64,000 nucleotides of DNA from Collinsella aerofaciens. Its GTDB lineage: Bacteria; Actinomycetota; Coriobacteriia; Coriobacteriales; Coriobacteriaceae. The position numbers and the translations under genes were made by a program. Of this stretch, positions 45,286 to 53,225 are shown one piece after another. The stretch covers positions 1 through 64,000 of the forward strand of contig NZ_CABJFS010000011.1 in NCBI RefSeq assembly GCF_902364945.1. The letters run 5' to 3'. Under the pieces are notes generated by a model. That model saw only the letters and a program-made list of their open reading frames with translations. It searched no databases and was not told where the DNA came from. Positions within the stretch are counted from its first letter, which is position 1. Every line of letters begins with the position of its first letter.

Positions 45286-47001
45286 CTATTGTGCCGAGCC
45301 CGCGACGGGCTCAAAATGCTTGTCCTTCACGGCAGCAGCCAGACGATCGGCCAAGTTGCGAACGCGCGGATCCAAGCGCGCGGCACCCGGGTTGACGAAG
45401 AAGCGAGCCGTGCAATCCATGATGCGGCCTGTGATGACCAGATCGTTGTCGCGCAGCGTGGCACCCGTGGCGGTAATGTCCACGATGCGGTCGGTCATGC
45501 CGACGATGGGCCCCAGCTCGATGTTACCGTGCAGCGAGACGATATCGGCATTCACACCGCGCTCGGCATACCAGGCGCTCGCGATGCGCGGATACTTGGT
45601 GGCCACGCGAAGCGAGCCGCGGCGGGCATAGTTGCACTCGGCCTGGCCAGCGCGCCACGCGGGCTCCGCCTCAATGAAAGTGCACAGGCCGTAGCCCAGA
45701 TCGACCAGCTGCAGCAGGTTGAGGTCTGCCTCGATAAGCGAGTCCCACCCGCAGATGCCGCAATCGGCACCGCCGCAGCCCACAAAGGCGGGCGCATCGC
45801 TAGGGCGTACGATGACAAACTCGATATCGCCGACCGTGCCCTCGCCGGCACGCGTGTCGCGGCCGCGCACGATCAGGTGACGGCCGGGGTCGCGCAACTC
45901 AGAAACGTCTAAGCCCGCGGCTTCGAGCACGTCGAGCGTGTCGGCCTTAAGCGAGCCCTTGGGCACGGCGATGCGCAGCGGGCCTTCGGCTCCACGGCCC
46001 ACGGCGTGATCGCCGTCGGAAGCGGCGTCCTCGGCCGAGGTGCGCGCTGCCTCCAGACGCTCGAGCGAAAAGGCGAAGCCCGCCGCCGGCACCTCGATGC
46101 CGTCGCCAAATGCGCCGGTAAAGATGGAGTCGTAGCGGCCGCCAGAACCGACCGGGTCAGGCAGACCGCCGGCATAGGCCTTAAAGACCAGGCCCGTGTA
46201 GTAATCGAAAGAGTTCATGATAGAGAAGTCGAACGACAGCACCTGGGCGTCCTCGGGTGCCAGGCCCTCGACCAGGGCACGCAGCTCGCGCGTCAGCGGC
46301 GCGACGATACCGGCGGCCTCCAGCAGCGCGTCCACGCGGTCGAGCACCTCGGCACCGCCGTGCAGACGCGGCAACTCGCTAATGGCGGCCTTGACGGCAT
46401 CGGGCTCGGCGCTTGCCGCCACGCGGGCATCGAGGCCCACAAAGTCGTTGGCGTGCACGCAGCGCAGGGCTTCGGCGGCCAGCTCGCGATCCTCGCACGC
46501 CGCGAGCAGCTCCTTAAACGGACGCACGCTACCTGCGATAATGCGCGCATCGGGCAGCGCCAGCTTGCGCACGCCCTCGGCGACCAGCGAGACAATCTCG
46601 ACATCGCCCGCGGTATCGCCCGCACCGATAAGCTCAAAGCCCAGCTGCGTAAACTGGCGTGAGCCACCGGCATTGCGCTGGCACTCGCGAACCACCGGCG
46701 CCTCGTAGCGCAGGCGCAAGGGCAGGTCGGCTGCGCGCATGCGGGTCGAAACCAGACGCACGATCGGCAGTGTGTTATCAGGACGAACCACCAGCAGGCG
46801 GCCGTCGTCATCAAAGAGCTTAAACGGCGTGTCCGCAATGCGGCCGCCTTCCTCGAGCGAACCCTTGTCCTCGAGCAGCGGCGTCTCGACCGGCAGGTAA
46901 TGATGCTCCCTGAAGCAGCCCTTCACCGTCAGCGCAATCTCCTCGCGCGCCTGAGCCTCCTCGGGCAATATGTCCCGGAATCCCCACGGTGTGGCCGTCA
47001 T
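45286..47001 (-). CDS. HisZ-HisG fusion: ATP phosphoribosyltransferase with regulatory domain
   Basis: A 571-residue single protein. Residues about 1-330 are HisZ, a histidyl-tRNA-synthetase-like domain: GFRDILPEEAQAREEI, VRPDNTLPIVRLV, FTQLGFELIGAGD and FDYYTGLVFKAYAGG. From about 340 to the end is a short-form HisG: LRIAVPKGSLKADTLDVLEAAG, FVIVRPSDAPAFV, VATKYPRIASAWY and VDITATGATLRDNDL. In most bacteria with short HisG these are two genes forming a hetero-octamer. Here fusion fixes a 1:1 ratio. It catalyses the first, feedback-controlled step of histidine synthesis and is first in the operon. Confidence 0.92.
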   Translation of the reverse strand: MTATPWGFRDILPEEAQAREEIALTVKGCFREHHYLPVETPLLEDKGSLEEGGRIADTPFKLFDDDGRLLVVRPDNTLPIVRLVSTRMRAADLPLRLRYEAPVVRECQRNAGGSRQFTQLGFELIGAGDTAGDVEIVSLVAEGVRKLALPDARIIAGSVRPFKELLAACEDRELAAEALRCVHANDFVGLDARVAASAEPDAVKAAISELPRLHGGAEVLDRVDALLEAAGIVAPLTRELRALVEGLAPEDAQVLSFDFSIMNSFDYYTGLVFKAYAGGLPDPVGSGGRYDSIFTGAFGDGIEVPAAGFAFSLERLEAARTSAEDAASDGDHAVGRGAEGPLRIAVPKGSLKADTLDVLEAAGLDVSELRDPGRHLIVRGRDTRAGEGTVGDIEFVIVRPSDAPAFVGCGGADCGICGWDSLIEADLNLLQLVDLGYGLCTFIEAEPAWRAGQAECNYARRGSLRVATKYPRIASAWYAERGVNADIVSLHGNIELGPIVGMTDRIVDITATGATLRDNDLVITGRIMDCTARFFVNPGAARLDPRVRNLADRLAAAVKDKHFEPVAGSAQ

Positions 47002-47036
47002 CTGGTGAGCCTCCTCTTGCTGTGTTTCATATAGAG

Positions 47037-47068
47037 CAGAAGACCGGCATAGCTCCGCCGGTCTTCTG
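47037..47068 (-). promoter_or_regulatory. leader hairpin upstream of hisZG
   Basis: CAGAAGACCGG and CCGGTCTTCTG form an 11-bp perfect stem with a 10-base loop in the likely 5' leader, about 35 bases before the ATG. No T-run or histidine-rich leader peptide is seen, so attenuation is only a possibility. Confidence 0.4.
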
Positions 47069-47145
47069 GGTACTTTAGCATACTAGAGTGTTTGCGGGGA
47101 GAATCGTCCTCCTCGGCTCATAGCGTATTCATTTGGAAACATAGG

Positions 47146-47253
47146 GGAAAGCGCGTCCCGCCCGCCAGCCAAAAACTGGGATGCGGTTTCCGGTTGAGGT
47201 CCTCAGCGGAAAGTGTGTCCCATTCTGAGCGCCTGTTCTGGGACGTGCTTTCC
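47146..47253. repeat. GGAAAG...GTCCC repeats, direct and inverted
   Basis: GGAAAGCGCGTCCC (47146-47159), GGAAAGTGTGTCCC (47208-47221) and the inverse GGGACGTGCTTTCC (47240-47253). The last two form a hairpin with G-T pairs, between the his operon and the next gene. Confidence 0.65.
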
Positions 47254-47283
47254 GTCAAACGCCAACTCGGCGCCCTGTCCCAC

Positions 47284-48120
47284 TTAGGCGCCAATCGCGC
47301 GTCGATACTCCGCCATAACCTGAGCGTCGGCTGCCGCGGGGTCGGCAAAATAGCGCCAGTCATAGGTCTCGGCCGAAACAACTCCGCGATAGCCGCGTGC
47401 CACCAGCCTATCCAGGTCGGCGCGCATATCGCGGTCGCCGTCACCCCAGGCAAGATGCGTCGTGCCATCTGCCGCAACATCGACAAAATGCACGTGGGCG
47501 ACATCATCGCCAAGCAGATCAAAATAATCGTCGATGGTATCCCCCGCCACCGCCATAGCGCCCAAATCCAGACACGCCTTAAGTGCTGGATGATCAACCG
47601 CCTCGATCATGCGCTTCGTATCGGCTGCCGAGTTCACGATCATCGACTCAACCGGCTGTAGGGCCTCGAGCACCAGTCGCACGCCGCGCTCTCCCGCATG
47701 CTCGGCAATCGCACGCAGCATCGAGGTGCTGCGGCCCCACGCGTCCTCGATTGGCTCGTTCAAAAATGCCCAGCCGCTCGAGACCATGACCTGCTCGGCT
47801 CCAAGTTCCGCCGCGATATCCACAACGTTCTTAAAGTACGCGAGCGTGCGGGCACGCGCCTCATTCCCGCGCGCCGCGATATTCCACGGCTTGGGGTTGT
47901 TCTGTTCGGGACAAAGACCCACAATCCGAACCCCATACCGCTGTGATAGCTCCCGCACCTGCTCGAGCGAATCGTATCCATGGCAATCGACATACAGATG
48001 CATCGCCCCGGTCCAAAGCTCGCAACACGTGTAGCCCGAAGCCGACGCCGAAGAAAAGAACTCCTCAAGGTCAAAATAACGATGGCTGATATTCATGACG
48101 GCAAGCTGGGGATAGCTCAT
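47284..48120 (-). CDS. sugar phosphate isomerase/epimerase (FrlC-like TIM barrel)
   Basis: A 278-residue xylose-isomerase-like TIM barrel. LVLEALQPVESMIVNS and KACLDLGAMAVAGDTIDDY hold the metal Glu and Asp, and HVHFVDVAADGTTH and VSAETYDWRY supply the rest of the site. It resembles FrlC, the psicoselysine 3-epimerase. Two SIS-domain deglycase-like genes lie upstream on the same strand, which supports an Amadori-product pathway. GGAGAG precedes the ATG at 48120. Confidence 0.75.
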   Translation of the reverse strand: MSYPQLAVMNISHRYFDLEEFFSSASASGYTCCELWTGAMHLYVDCHGYDSLEQVRELSQRYGVRIVGLCPEQNNPKPWNIAARGNEARARTLAYFKNVVDIAAELGAEQVMVSSGWAFLNEPIEDAWGRSTSMLRAIAEHAGERGVRLVLEALQPVESMIVNSAADTKRMIEAVDHPALKACLDLGAMAVAGDTIDDYFDLLGDDVAHVHFVDVAADGTTHLAWGDGDRDMRADLDRLVARGYRGVVSAETYDWRYFADPAAADAQVMAEYRRAIGA

Positions 48121-48193
48121 AATTACTCTCCAACCCAAGCGAGGCCCCGTTCCATATAGGAGCGAGGCCCAATTACACAAACGTTATTTGCTC

Positions 48194-49255
48194 TTAGTAG
48201 TCGAACTGGTGATAGTAGCGACGGTAGTTGAGGTTGTGCTTGGTGACCGTCTCGTAGTAAGCGGCAAGGCGATCGGTGATCAGCGAGGAGAGGATCCACG
48301 GAGACACGATGACGCGGAACTCGTCGTCAAGGCCGGGGATCGCGAACTCGGCGGTGTCGATGACGTTGATGTCGGTGTCGCCGGTCACGCCGCGGGTCAG
48401 GAACGCGCGGACGCGCTCGTCGAGCTTGCGGTTCTCGTCCTCGCCCATGAACAGGAAGACCGGGACGCCGGGCTCCACGAGCTCGAGGGTGCCGTGGAAG
48501 AAGTCGGCCGAGGTGATGTAGCGGGTGCGCTTCCACTGCATCTCCTCGAGGATGCACATCGAGAAGAGGATGGTCTCGCCCCACAGGGCGCCGGAGCCGA
48601 TGAACATGGTGTAGGGGGCCAGGGCGTACTTCTTGGCGAGCTCCTCGGCGCGCGGCTCGAAGCGCTTGCGGATATCGAGCATGTCCTTCCAGATGTCCTT
48701 GGTCTGCTCGATAAACAGGTCAAACTTGGGGAAGCAGCCGCGGCGGTTGAGCAGGCGCAGGCCGAAGCAGTCGGCGAGGTAGTAGCCCTTTTCACAGCCG
48801 CCCGAACCATGGTCAGAAGCCATGGCGACGCAGTTCTCGGCGCCGACAGCCTGGCCGATGGGGCCCTCGGGCTTGGTCATGGCGTAGACGCGAATGCCCT
48901 TTTCCTTCATCTTCTTGACGGCCTCGAGGACCTCGGGGGTGGTGCCGGACTCGGAGGCGGTGAGCACGACGGACTTCTCGGTCATGCGCTTGTGGCCCAT
49001 GACGTTCCACTCGGCGGCGTGGATCAGGTAGACCTCGAGGTCGCGGTCGCCGAACTTGTTCATGAGGTACTCGAGCTGCATGAGCTCGTCCCAGGTGCCG
49101 CCGACGCCCATCAGGAACACGGCGTCGTAGCCCTCGTCGGCGACCTTGTCGGCGAGCGCGGTCATCTTCTTGCCGGTCTCGTAGAGCGCCTTGCCGTCCT
49201 CGAGATAGCCCTCCTGGTCGAAATGCATGATCTCGATCTTCTCGGTTTCCTTCAT
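48194..49255 (-). CDS. SIS-domain deglycase (FrlB/FraB-like)
   Basis: A 353-residue protein with two SIS domains: VFLMGVGGTWDELMQLEYL and VVLTASESGTTPEVLEAVK in the first, MFIGSGALWGETILFSMCILEEMQW and ADFFHGTLELVE in the second. The C-terminal NLNYRRYYHQFDY is typical of fructoselysine-6-phosphate and fructose-asparagine-6-phosphate deglycases, which release glucose 6-phosphate and an amino acid. Exact substrate unproven. Confidence 0.8.
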   Translation of the reverse strand: MKETEKIEIMHFDQEGYLEDGKALYETGKKMTALADKVADEGYDAVFLMGVGGTWDELMQLEYLMNKFGDRDLEVYLIHAAEWNVMGHKRMTEKSVVLTASESGTTPEVLEAVKKMKEKGIRVYAMTKPEGPIGQAVGAENCVAMASDHGSGGCEKGYYLADCFGLRLLNRRGCFPKFDLFIEQTKDIWKDMLDIRKRFEPRAEELAKKYALAPYTMFIGSGALWGETILFSMCILEEMQWKRTRYITSADFFHGTLELVEPGVPVFLFMGEDENRKLDERVRAFLTRGVTGDTDINVIDTAEFAIPGLDDEFRVIVSPWILSSLITDRLAAYYETVTKHNLNYRRYYHQFDY

Positions 49256-49315
49256 TTGTCTCTCCTTTCTGGGGTTGTTTCCACATCCCCCATGCCAACG
49301 GGCATCAAAACCCGC

Positions 49316-50431
49316 TTACATTCCGTAACACTCGGCCGCTTTGGCCTTAAGCGCATTGACTGACTCTTCGTAGCCCTCCGCCTTGACCTCCATTTGCTTG
49401 GAGACAGCATCGAGATACGGGTGAACGTCCCATGACTTCAGACGCTCGGCGATTATTGCCGCAATCGTCTGGAAGAACACGAGATTGGGAATTGCACTGA
49501 GCAGCGGAGCCACCTGAGGCACCACAACCTCGTGAGCCCTACCCTTGGGATGGGCCGTGAGCAGCACCGTTTTTGCCGTAACGTTCGATAGCGCATCGGC
49601 GATATTCGCAAGACGCTCCGACCCCTGCGGATCGTCGACAATAAACACCAGGTAGCCTGGGGTTATCTGCATCTCGGGACCGTGGACGAACTCCTCGCCT
49701 TCGTGATGCATGGCAGGAATCTTGATGGTCTCGCTCAGTTTGAGCGCCGCCTCCTCGGCAACACCGTAGTTGGGGCCGTTGCCGACGACCATAGCGGGCG
49801 TGTGCTCAGAAAGCTCGAGCATGTGGTCTTGGACATATGCCTCGGCGGTCTTGCACATCACGGCATTAGCCTGGATAGCCTCGCGCAGGCCATCAAGACG
49901 CTGAGCAACGCCCTTGGCGTCAATCGTTCCGCGCGCCTGACCGCCGTAAATACCAAAGAGCACCAGGTACTCAACGAGAACCTCGACGCCCAGAGTCACA
50001 AAGTCCACCGACTCGACACCCACACCGTAGTCAAGAACGATGTCGGCGTGTTCCTTGATGGGTGCCTCGACGTTTGCCGTGAGCGCAACTGCAGCCATAT
50101 CGTGTGCGCGCATGTAATCAAGAGCCGCGATCGTATTGGTCGAATAGCCACTCTGCGAAACGGCAATGTTGAGCGCATGCTGTGGATAGGTGTGTTCAAA
50201 ATCGACGAAGGCCTCGGGCGTCACAACGGACACCTGCATTTGCAGTGTATCTTGCAGGTAATCGCGGGCGCAATCGGCGGCATGGCGCGACGAACCCGAA
50301 GCAACGATGCGCAGCGCGTCAAAAGAACCGGACTGGAAAATATCAACGAGCTGCGCTACCAGCTCAGACGAACGCTCGAGGTTCTCTCCCATACGCACAT
50401 GGGCAAGCTGAACGTAATCGAGCATCTTCAT
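49316..50431 (-). CDS. second SIS-domain deglycase/isomerase-like protein
   Basis: A 371-residue GlmS-isomerase-like protein with two SIS domains: RIVASGSSRHAADCARDYL and IAVSQSGYSTNTIAALDYM, then MVVGNGPNYGVAEEAALKLSET and HHEGEEFVHGPEMQI. It differs from the neighbouring SIS protein and is closer to the glucoselysine-6-phosphate deglycase (GfrE-like) type, by pattern only. The ATG at 50431 follows GAGGTGAG. First catabolic gene of the cluster. Confidence 0.75.
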   Translation of the reverse strand: MKMLDYVQLAHVRMGENLERSSELVAQLVDIFQSGSFDALRIVASGSSRHAADCARDYLQDTLQMQVSVVTPEAFVDFEHTYPQHALNIAVSQSGYSTNTIAALDYMRAHDMAAVALTANVEAPIKEHADIVLDYGVGVESVDFVTLGVEVLVEYLVLFGIYGGQARGTIDAKGVAQRLDGLREAIQANAVMCKTAEAYVQDHMLELSEHTPAMVVGNGPNYGVAEEAALKLSETIKIPAMHHEGEEFVHGPEMQITPGYLVFIVDDPQGSERLANIADALSNVTAKTVLLTAHPKGRAHEVVVPQVAPLLSAIPNLVFFQTIAAIIAERLKSWDVHPYLDAVSKQMEVKAEGYEESVNALKAKAAECYGM

Positions 50432-50625
50432 CGTCTCACCTCGTAACAAATCATTAGTATTTGATACCAATCACAGTTACAGGTTACGGCTTTTTGATAC
50501 CTCTTTGTCGATTAATTTATCCCCATCGGCGAACGGTCGATTTTGAGCCATGTAAGGTTGTATATGCAGTCTGCTCAACGAATCATAATTCCGTCAGCTT
50601 TTCAGCCCGTTATGCAAAAAACCAG

Positions 50626-51339
50626 CTAGTACGTATAGGTATATCCACCCGCATCACCGCGGTTAAACGACTTGACGTACTCGATCGCCTGGCCGCTCGC
50701 ATCGAAGCTCACGCACTCAAGCGTCAAGGCAAGATCGCCCTGCTCCAGTCCAAGCAGGCCGGCATCTCGCGCGCCCAGCGCTTCGATATCGAGCTTTTCC
50801 TGTGCCATGACCGGCTTTCGGCCCAACATCTCATAGGTCTCGTACAAACTGAAGACCGACACGTCAATATCTTCGATTGTGGGAAACAGCAGGCACGGGA
50901 TGAACGCCATCTCAATCGATACGGGATCGCCGTTGACGCAGTTCAAACGCCGAATCGAATACAGTAAATCGTCCTCGGCAATGTCAAACAGGTTGGCATA
51001 GTATGGGCCCGCATAACGCTTGGAACGCGCGAGGATGCGGACGGACGGCTCGCCGCCCGAAGCGCGAACCGATTCGCGAAAGCCTCCCGTTCGCTCGTAG
51101 GCAACGGGCACTTTCTGTGCCACAAACGCGCCTTTTCCGCGGACGCGTCGAATCTGCCCACGCCGAACCAGCTCATCGACAGCGCTTCGGATGGTCAAGC
51201 GCGTCGTACCAAATTCCTCGGCGAGGTCTTTTTCGGACGGAATCATGGAACCCGTGGGATATATACCGCGCTCGATACGCTCCTCGATGCGGCGTCGAAT
51301 GCGCATATAAACCGGGGTGGCATCTACTGTTTCAGCCAT
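50626..51339 (-). CDS. GntR/HutC-family regulator with UTRA domain
   Basis: A 237-residue regulator: an N-terminal winged helix (MIPSEKDLAEEFGTTRLTIRSAVDEL, about 32-57) and a C-terminal UTRA ligand-binding domain. Its start lies 16 bases inside the end of the preceding GntR gene, so both are made together. Likely controls the adjoining deglycase genes in response to a sugar-amine or phosphosugar. About 190 bases separate it from the first SIS gene. Confidence 0.88.
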   Translation of the reverse strand: MAETVDATPVYMRIRRRIEERIERGIYPTGSMIPSEKDLAEEFGTTRLTIRSAVDELVRRGQIRRVRGKGAFVAQKVPVAYERTGGFRESVRASGGEPSVRILARSKRYAGPYYANLFDIAEDDLLYSIRRLNCVNGDPVSIEMAFIPCLLFPTIEDIDVSVFSLYETYEMLGRKPVMAQEKLDIEALGARDAGLLGLEQGDLALTLECVSFDASGQAIEYVKSFNRGDAGGYTYTY

Positions 51340-52091
51340 TGTTCACCTGCCACGCTCCTCATGCCGTTCTTTTCGCCGTTATCGGCAAAGCGGAACTTTG
51401 TGGGCAAAATCACCGATTTGCAATGCTCCACAAAACGCATGTCCTTATCAAATTCTATCGTGCTCTCATAGAACACCGGCGTTCCCTCTTCTTGCTGGAG
51501 CAACTCGGCCTCTTCGGCGTTCAAACGCGAGATGGAGATATGCTCACGTCCATGCTCAACGCGCACGCCACCTTCTTTGAGCAAGACATCGTAAAGGCTC
51601 TCACACTCAAAATCGTGATCGGGAAGCGAGGGGCACAGGGACAGGTTAACGTGAGCCGTCTCAATTGACGCCGGCTCGCCCTCAATAAGTCGAACACGCT
51701 GCATGCGGAGCAAAGGAGCGCCTACAGCAACCCCAAGCTTGTCGGCAAGCGCCTCATCCGCCTCGATGGCCCCGGTGGAAACCAGACGAGAAGAGGGGTG
51801 CAGGCCGGCAGTCCGCACAGCATCGGAGAAGTTATACGTTTCCTGAAAGATATTGAGCGGTTTGGGAGGACACACATACGTACCCGATCCGCGACGGCTC
51901 TCGAGCGTTCCACACGAGATGAGCCGCGTGATACCGGCGCGCAACGCCGTACGCGAAACGCCAATCTCTTCGCACAGCACGCGCTCGGCCGGCAGGCGAT
52001 CGCCGCCGGCAAGCTGATGGTGCTGGATATACCAAAGAATCCCCTCAACAGCACGATCTTTGGGGGGAATTGCATAAGATTCGCCTGCCAT
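51324..52091 (-). CDS. second GntR-family regulator with UTRA domain
   Basis: A 255-residue GntR/UTRA protein: RLPAERVLCEEIGVSRTALRAGITRL forms the winged-helix recognition region (about 32-57) and the rest is a UTRA fold (SSRLVSTGAIEADEALADKLG, LLRMQRVRLIEGEPASIETAHV). The ATG at 52091 is downstream of GAGGGG. It is unusual to find two full GntR regulators in tandem overlap; each may respond to a different substrate. Confidence 0.87.
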   Translation of the reverse strand: MAGESYAIPPKDRAVEGILWYIQHHQLAGGDRLPAERVLCEEIGVSRTALRAGITRLISCGTLESRRGSGTYVCPPKPLNIFQETYNFSDAVRTAGLHPSSRLVSTGAIEADEALADKLGVAVGAPLLRMQRVRLIEGEPASIETAHVNLSLCPSLPDHDFECESLYDVLLKEGGVRVEHGREHISISRLNAEEAELLQQEEGTPVFYESTIEFDKDMRFVEHCKSVILPTKFRFADNGEKNGMRSVAGEQWLKQ

Positions 52092-52129
52092 TGCACAGAC
52101 CCCTCGTTCAGAAACGTATGTCGCCAAAA

Positions 52130-52618
52130 TTAGGCCAGACCACCCATGGCATCAAATTCGGCCTTGATCTTCTCGGCGACATTCCGATACGACTTATACA
52201 GGCTTGAATCGCGTTTGACTTCATCGGTCATAACGGGAATCTCTAGTTTGGAAACCTCGTCTTTTCCCGTCTGAACCGCCACAACAACGCCCATACCAAG
52301 ACACATATTACGCTTGGCTGCGTTCATTTTTGCCGCCTTAGCGGGATTTGCTAGAATACGCTGGGCAAATTCCTGTTTAGAGACCGCTTCATCGGCCTCC
52401 GGATCGCCCGCCTCGGCCACTTCGCACTGCAACACGTCCGCATAGTCAAAAATCTTCGGCTCGCCGCCGCGCTGATGTACGGCCCACTTGCGACGCGTGG
52501 CATCCTGGTAGATAGCCGGCAAAAACGTAAACCGCGGCGGGTCCAAAATCGTATCCGTGATGGTAAACACATCGGGATCAAAGGCATCCTGCGGGTTTTT
52601 CTTCTTGAACAGCCCCAT
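52130..52618 (-). CDS. hypothetical protein with DUF4428-like tail
   Basis: A 162-residue soluble protein starting MGLFKKKNPQDAF. The C-terminal VKRDSSLYKSYRNVAEKIKAEFDAM is like the end of DUF4428-containing proteins, though the zinc-ribbon start of that family is absent. The ATG at 52618 is preceded by GGAGGCTGAT. It lies 38 bases before the GntR pair on the same strand and may be in their operon. Unknown function. Confidence 0.55.
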   Translation of the reverse strand: MGLFKKKNPQDAFDPDVFTITDTILDPPRFTFLPAIYQDATRRKWAVHQRGGEPKIFDYADVLQCEVAEAGDPEADEAVSKQEFAQRILANPAKAAKMNAAKRNMCLGMGVVVAVQTGKDEVSKLEIPVMTDEVKRDSSLYKSYRNVAEKIKAEFDAMGGLA

Positions 52619-52739
52619 ATCAGCCTCCCGTACTAGCATTAAACAACTTAAGCTGAATATAGCACCAATTTCAAGCCGCCACCTCACCCTATCGGTACGC
52701 GGCGCCTATGGCTCGCCCAGCGGAAGAGTTCACGGACGA

Positions 52740-52814
52740 GGGCCGGGGAGGCATACTTTGTTTTGAGAAGTGGGCTTCGCGAACTTCTCAAAACAAAGTA
52801 TGCCTCCCCGGCCC
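52740..52814. repeat. hairpin with 32-bp perfect arms, apex type D
   Basis: Arms 52740-52771 and 52783-52814 are exact complements. The apex AAGTGGGCTTCGCGAACTT is shared, in inverse orientation, with the next hairpin. Confidence 0.9.
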
Positions 52815-52925
52815 GGCAATGTATCGCAGGTTGACCAAAGTAAGATATGCAGTTTCCAAGGCCGCAACAGCAACAGCCCCATCACATTAAAAAATATCAG
52901 CCCCCGCATATCGAAACGGTCGAGA

Positions 52926-53010
52926 GGGCCTTGCCCGGCGGGGTGGCCTTGCTCCGGGAAGTTCGCGAAGCCCACTTCCCGGAGCAAGGCAACCCGCCCG
53001 GAGCAGGCCC
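52926..53010. repeat. second hairpin sharing apex type D, opposite orientation
   Basis: Inner arms 52946-52962 and 52974-52990 are perfect; outer arms GGGCC...CGGCGGG and CCCGCC...GGCCC extend them. The apex is the reverse complement of that at 52740-52814; the stems are unrelated. Confidence 0.85.
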
Positions 53011-53086
53011 CAGCGCGAGACCATCCAGCAATGCGCTCCCCGAGCAATCGCTCACCGCTGGTTGCGCAAAAGTCAGCGAGCGAGTT

Positions 53087-53173
53087 CCAGGTGCCCCAGG
53101 TCGCCGCGAAAGAGGAGCGATGCGTACTTCTTGTACGCGAGCGACGGTTTGAACGGCGAGATGGGGTGCCTGG
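53087..53173. repeat. 87-bp palindromic repeat, copy B
   Basis: Same element as 39576-39662: CCAGGTGCCCCAGG at the left, GGGGTGCCTGG at the right, centre GCGTACTTCTTGTACGC. Mismatches between copies are partly compensated across the stem. Confidence 0.8.
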
Positions 53174-53194
53174 AATCCGCGCAGCGTCGAGCCA

Positions 53195-53220
53195 TTACGC
53201 GGTTTGGTAAAACCGCGTAA
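53195..53220 (-). terminator. hairpin after phosphoketolase
   Basis: TTACGCGGTTT and AAACCGCGTAA, 11-bp perfect stem with 4-base loop, six bases beyond the stop. No T-run follows, so the call is moderate. Confidence 0.5.
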
Positions 53221-53225
53221 CTAAG

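Larger units (their letters stand above)
52619..53225. other. 600-base gene-free region packed with palindromes
   Basis: No gene. It contains two long hairpins (52740-52814 and 52926-53010), the 87-bp repeat copy B (53087-53173) and a hairpin directly after the phosphoketolase stop (53195-53220). Confidence 0.7.

Noticed and set aside
44089..45912. Plus-strand frame of about 600 codons opposite hisD and hisZG
   Set aside because: Antisense to two certain histidine genes; no domain or ribosome-binding site.
47002..47100. T-box or histidine attenuator upstream of hisZG
   Set aside because: The leader hairpin exists, but there is no T-box core sequence, no histidine-codon run and no T-rich terminator end.
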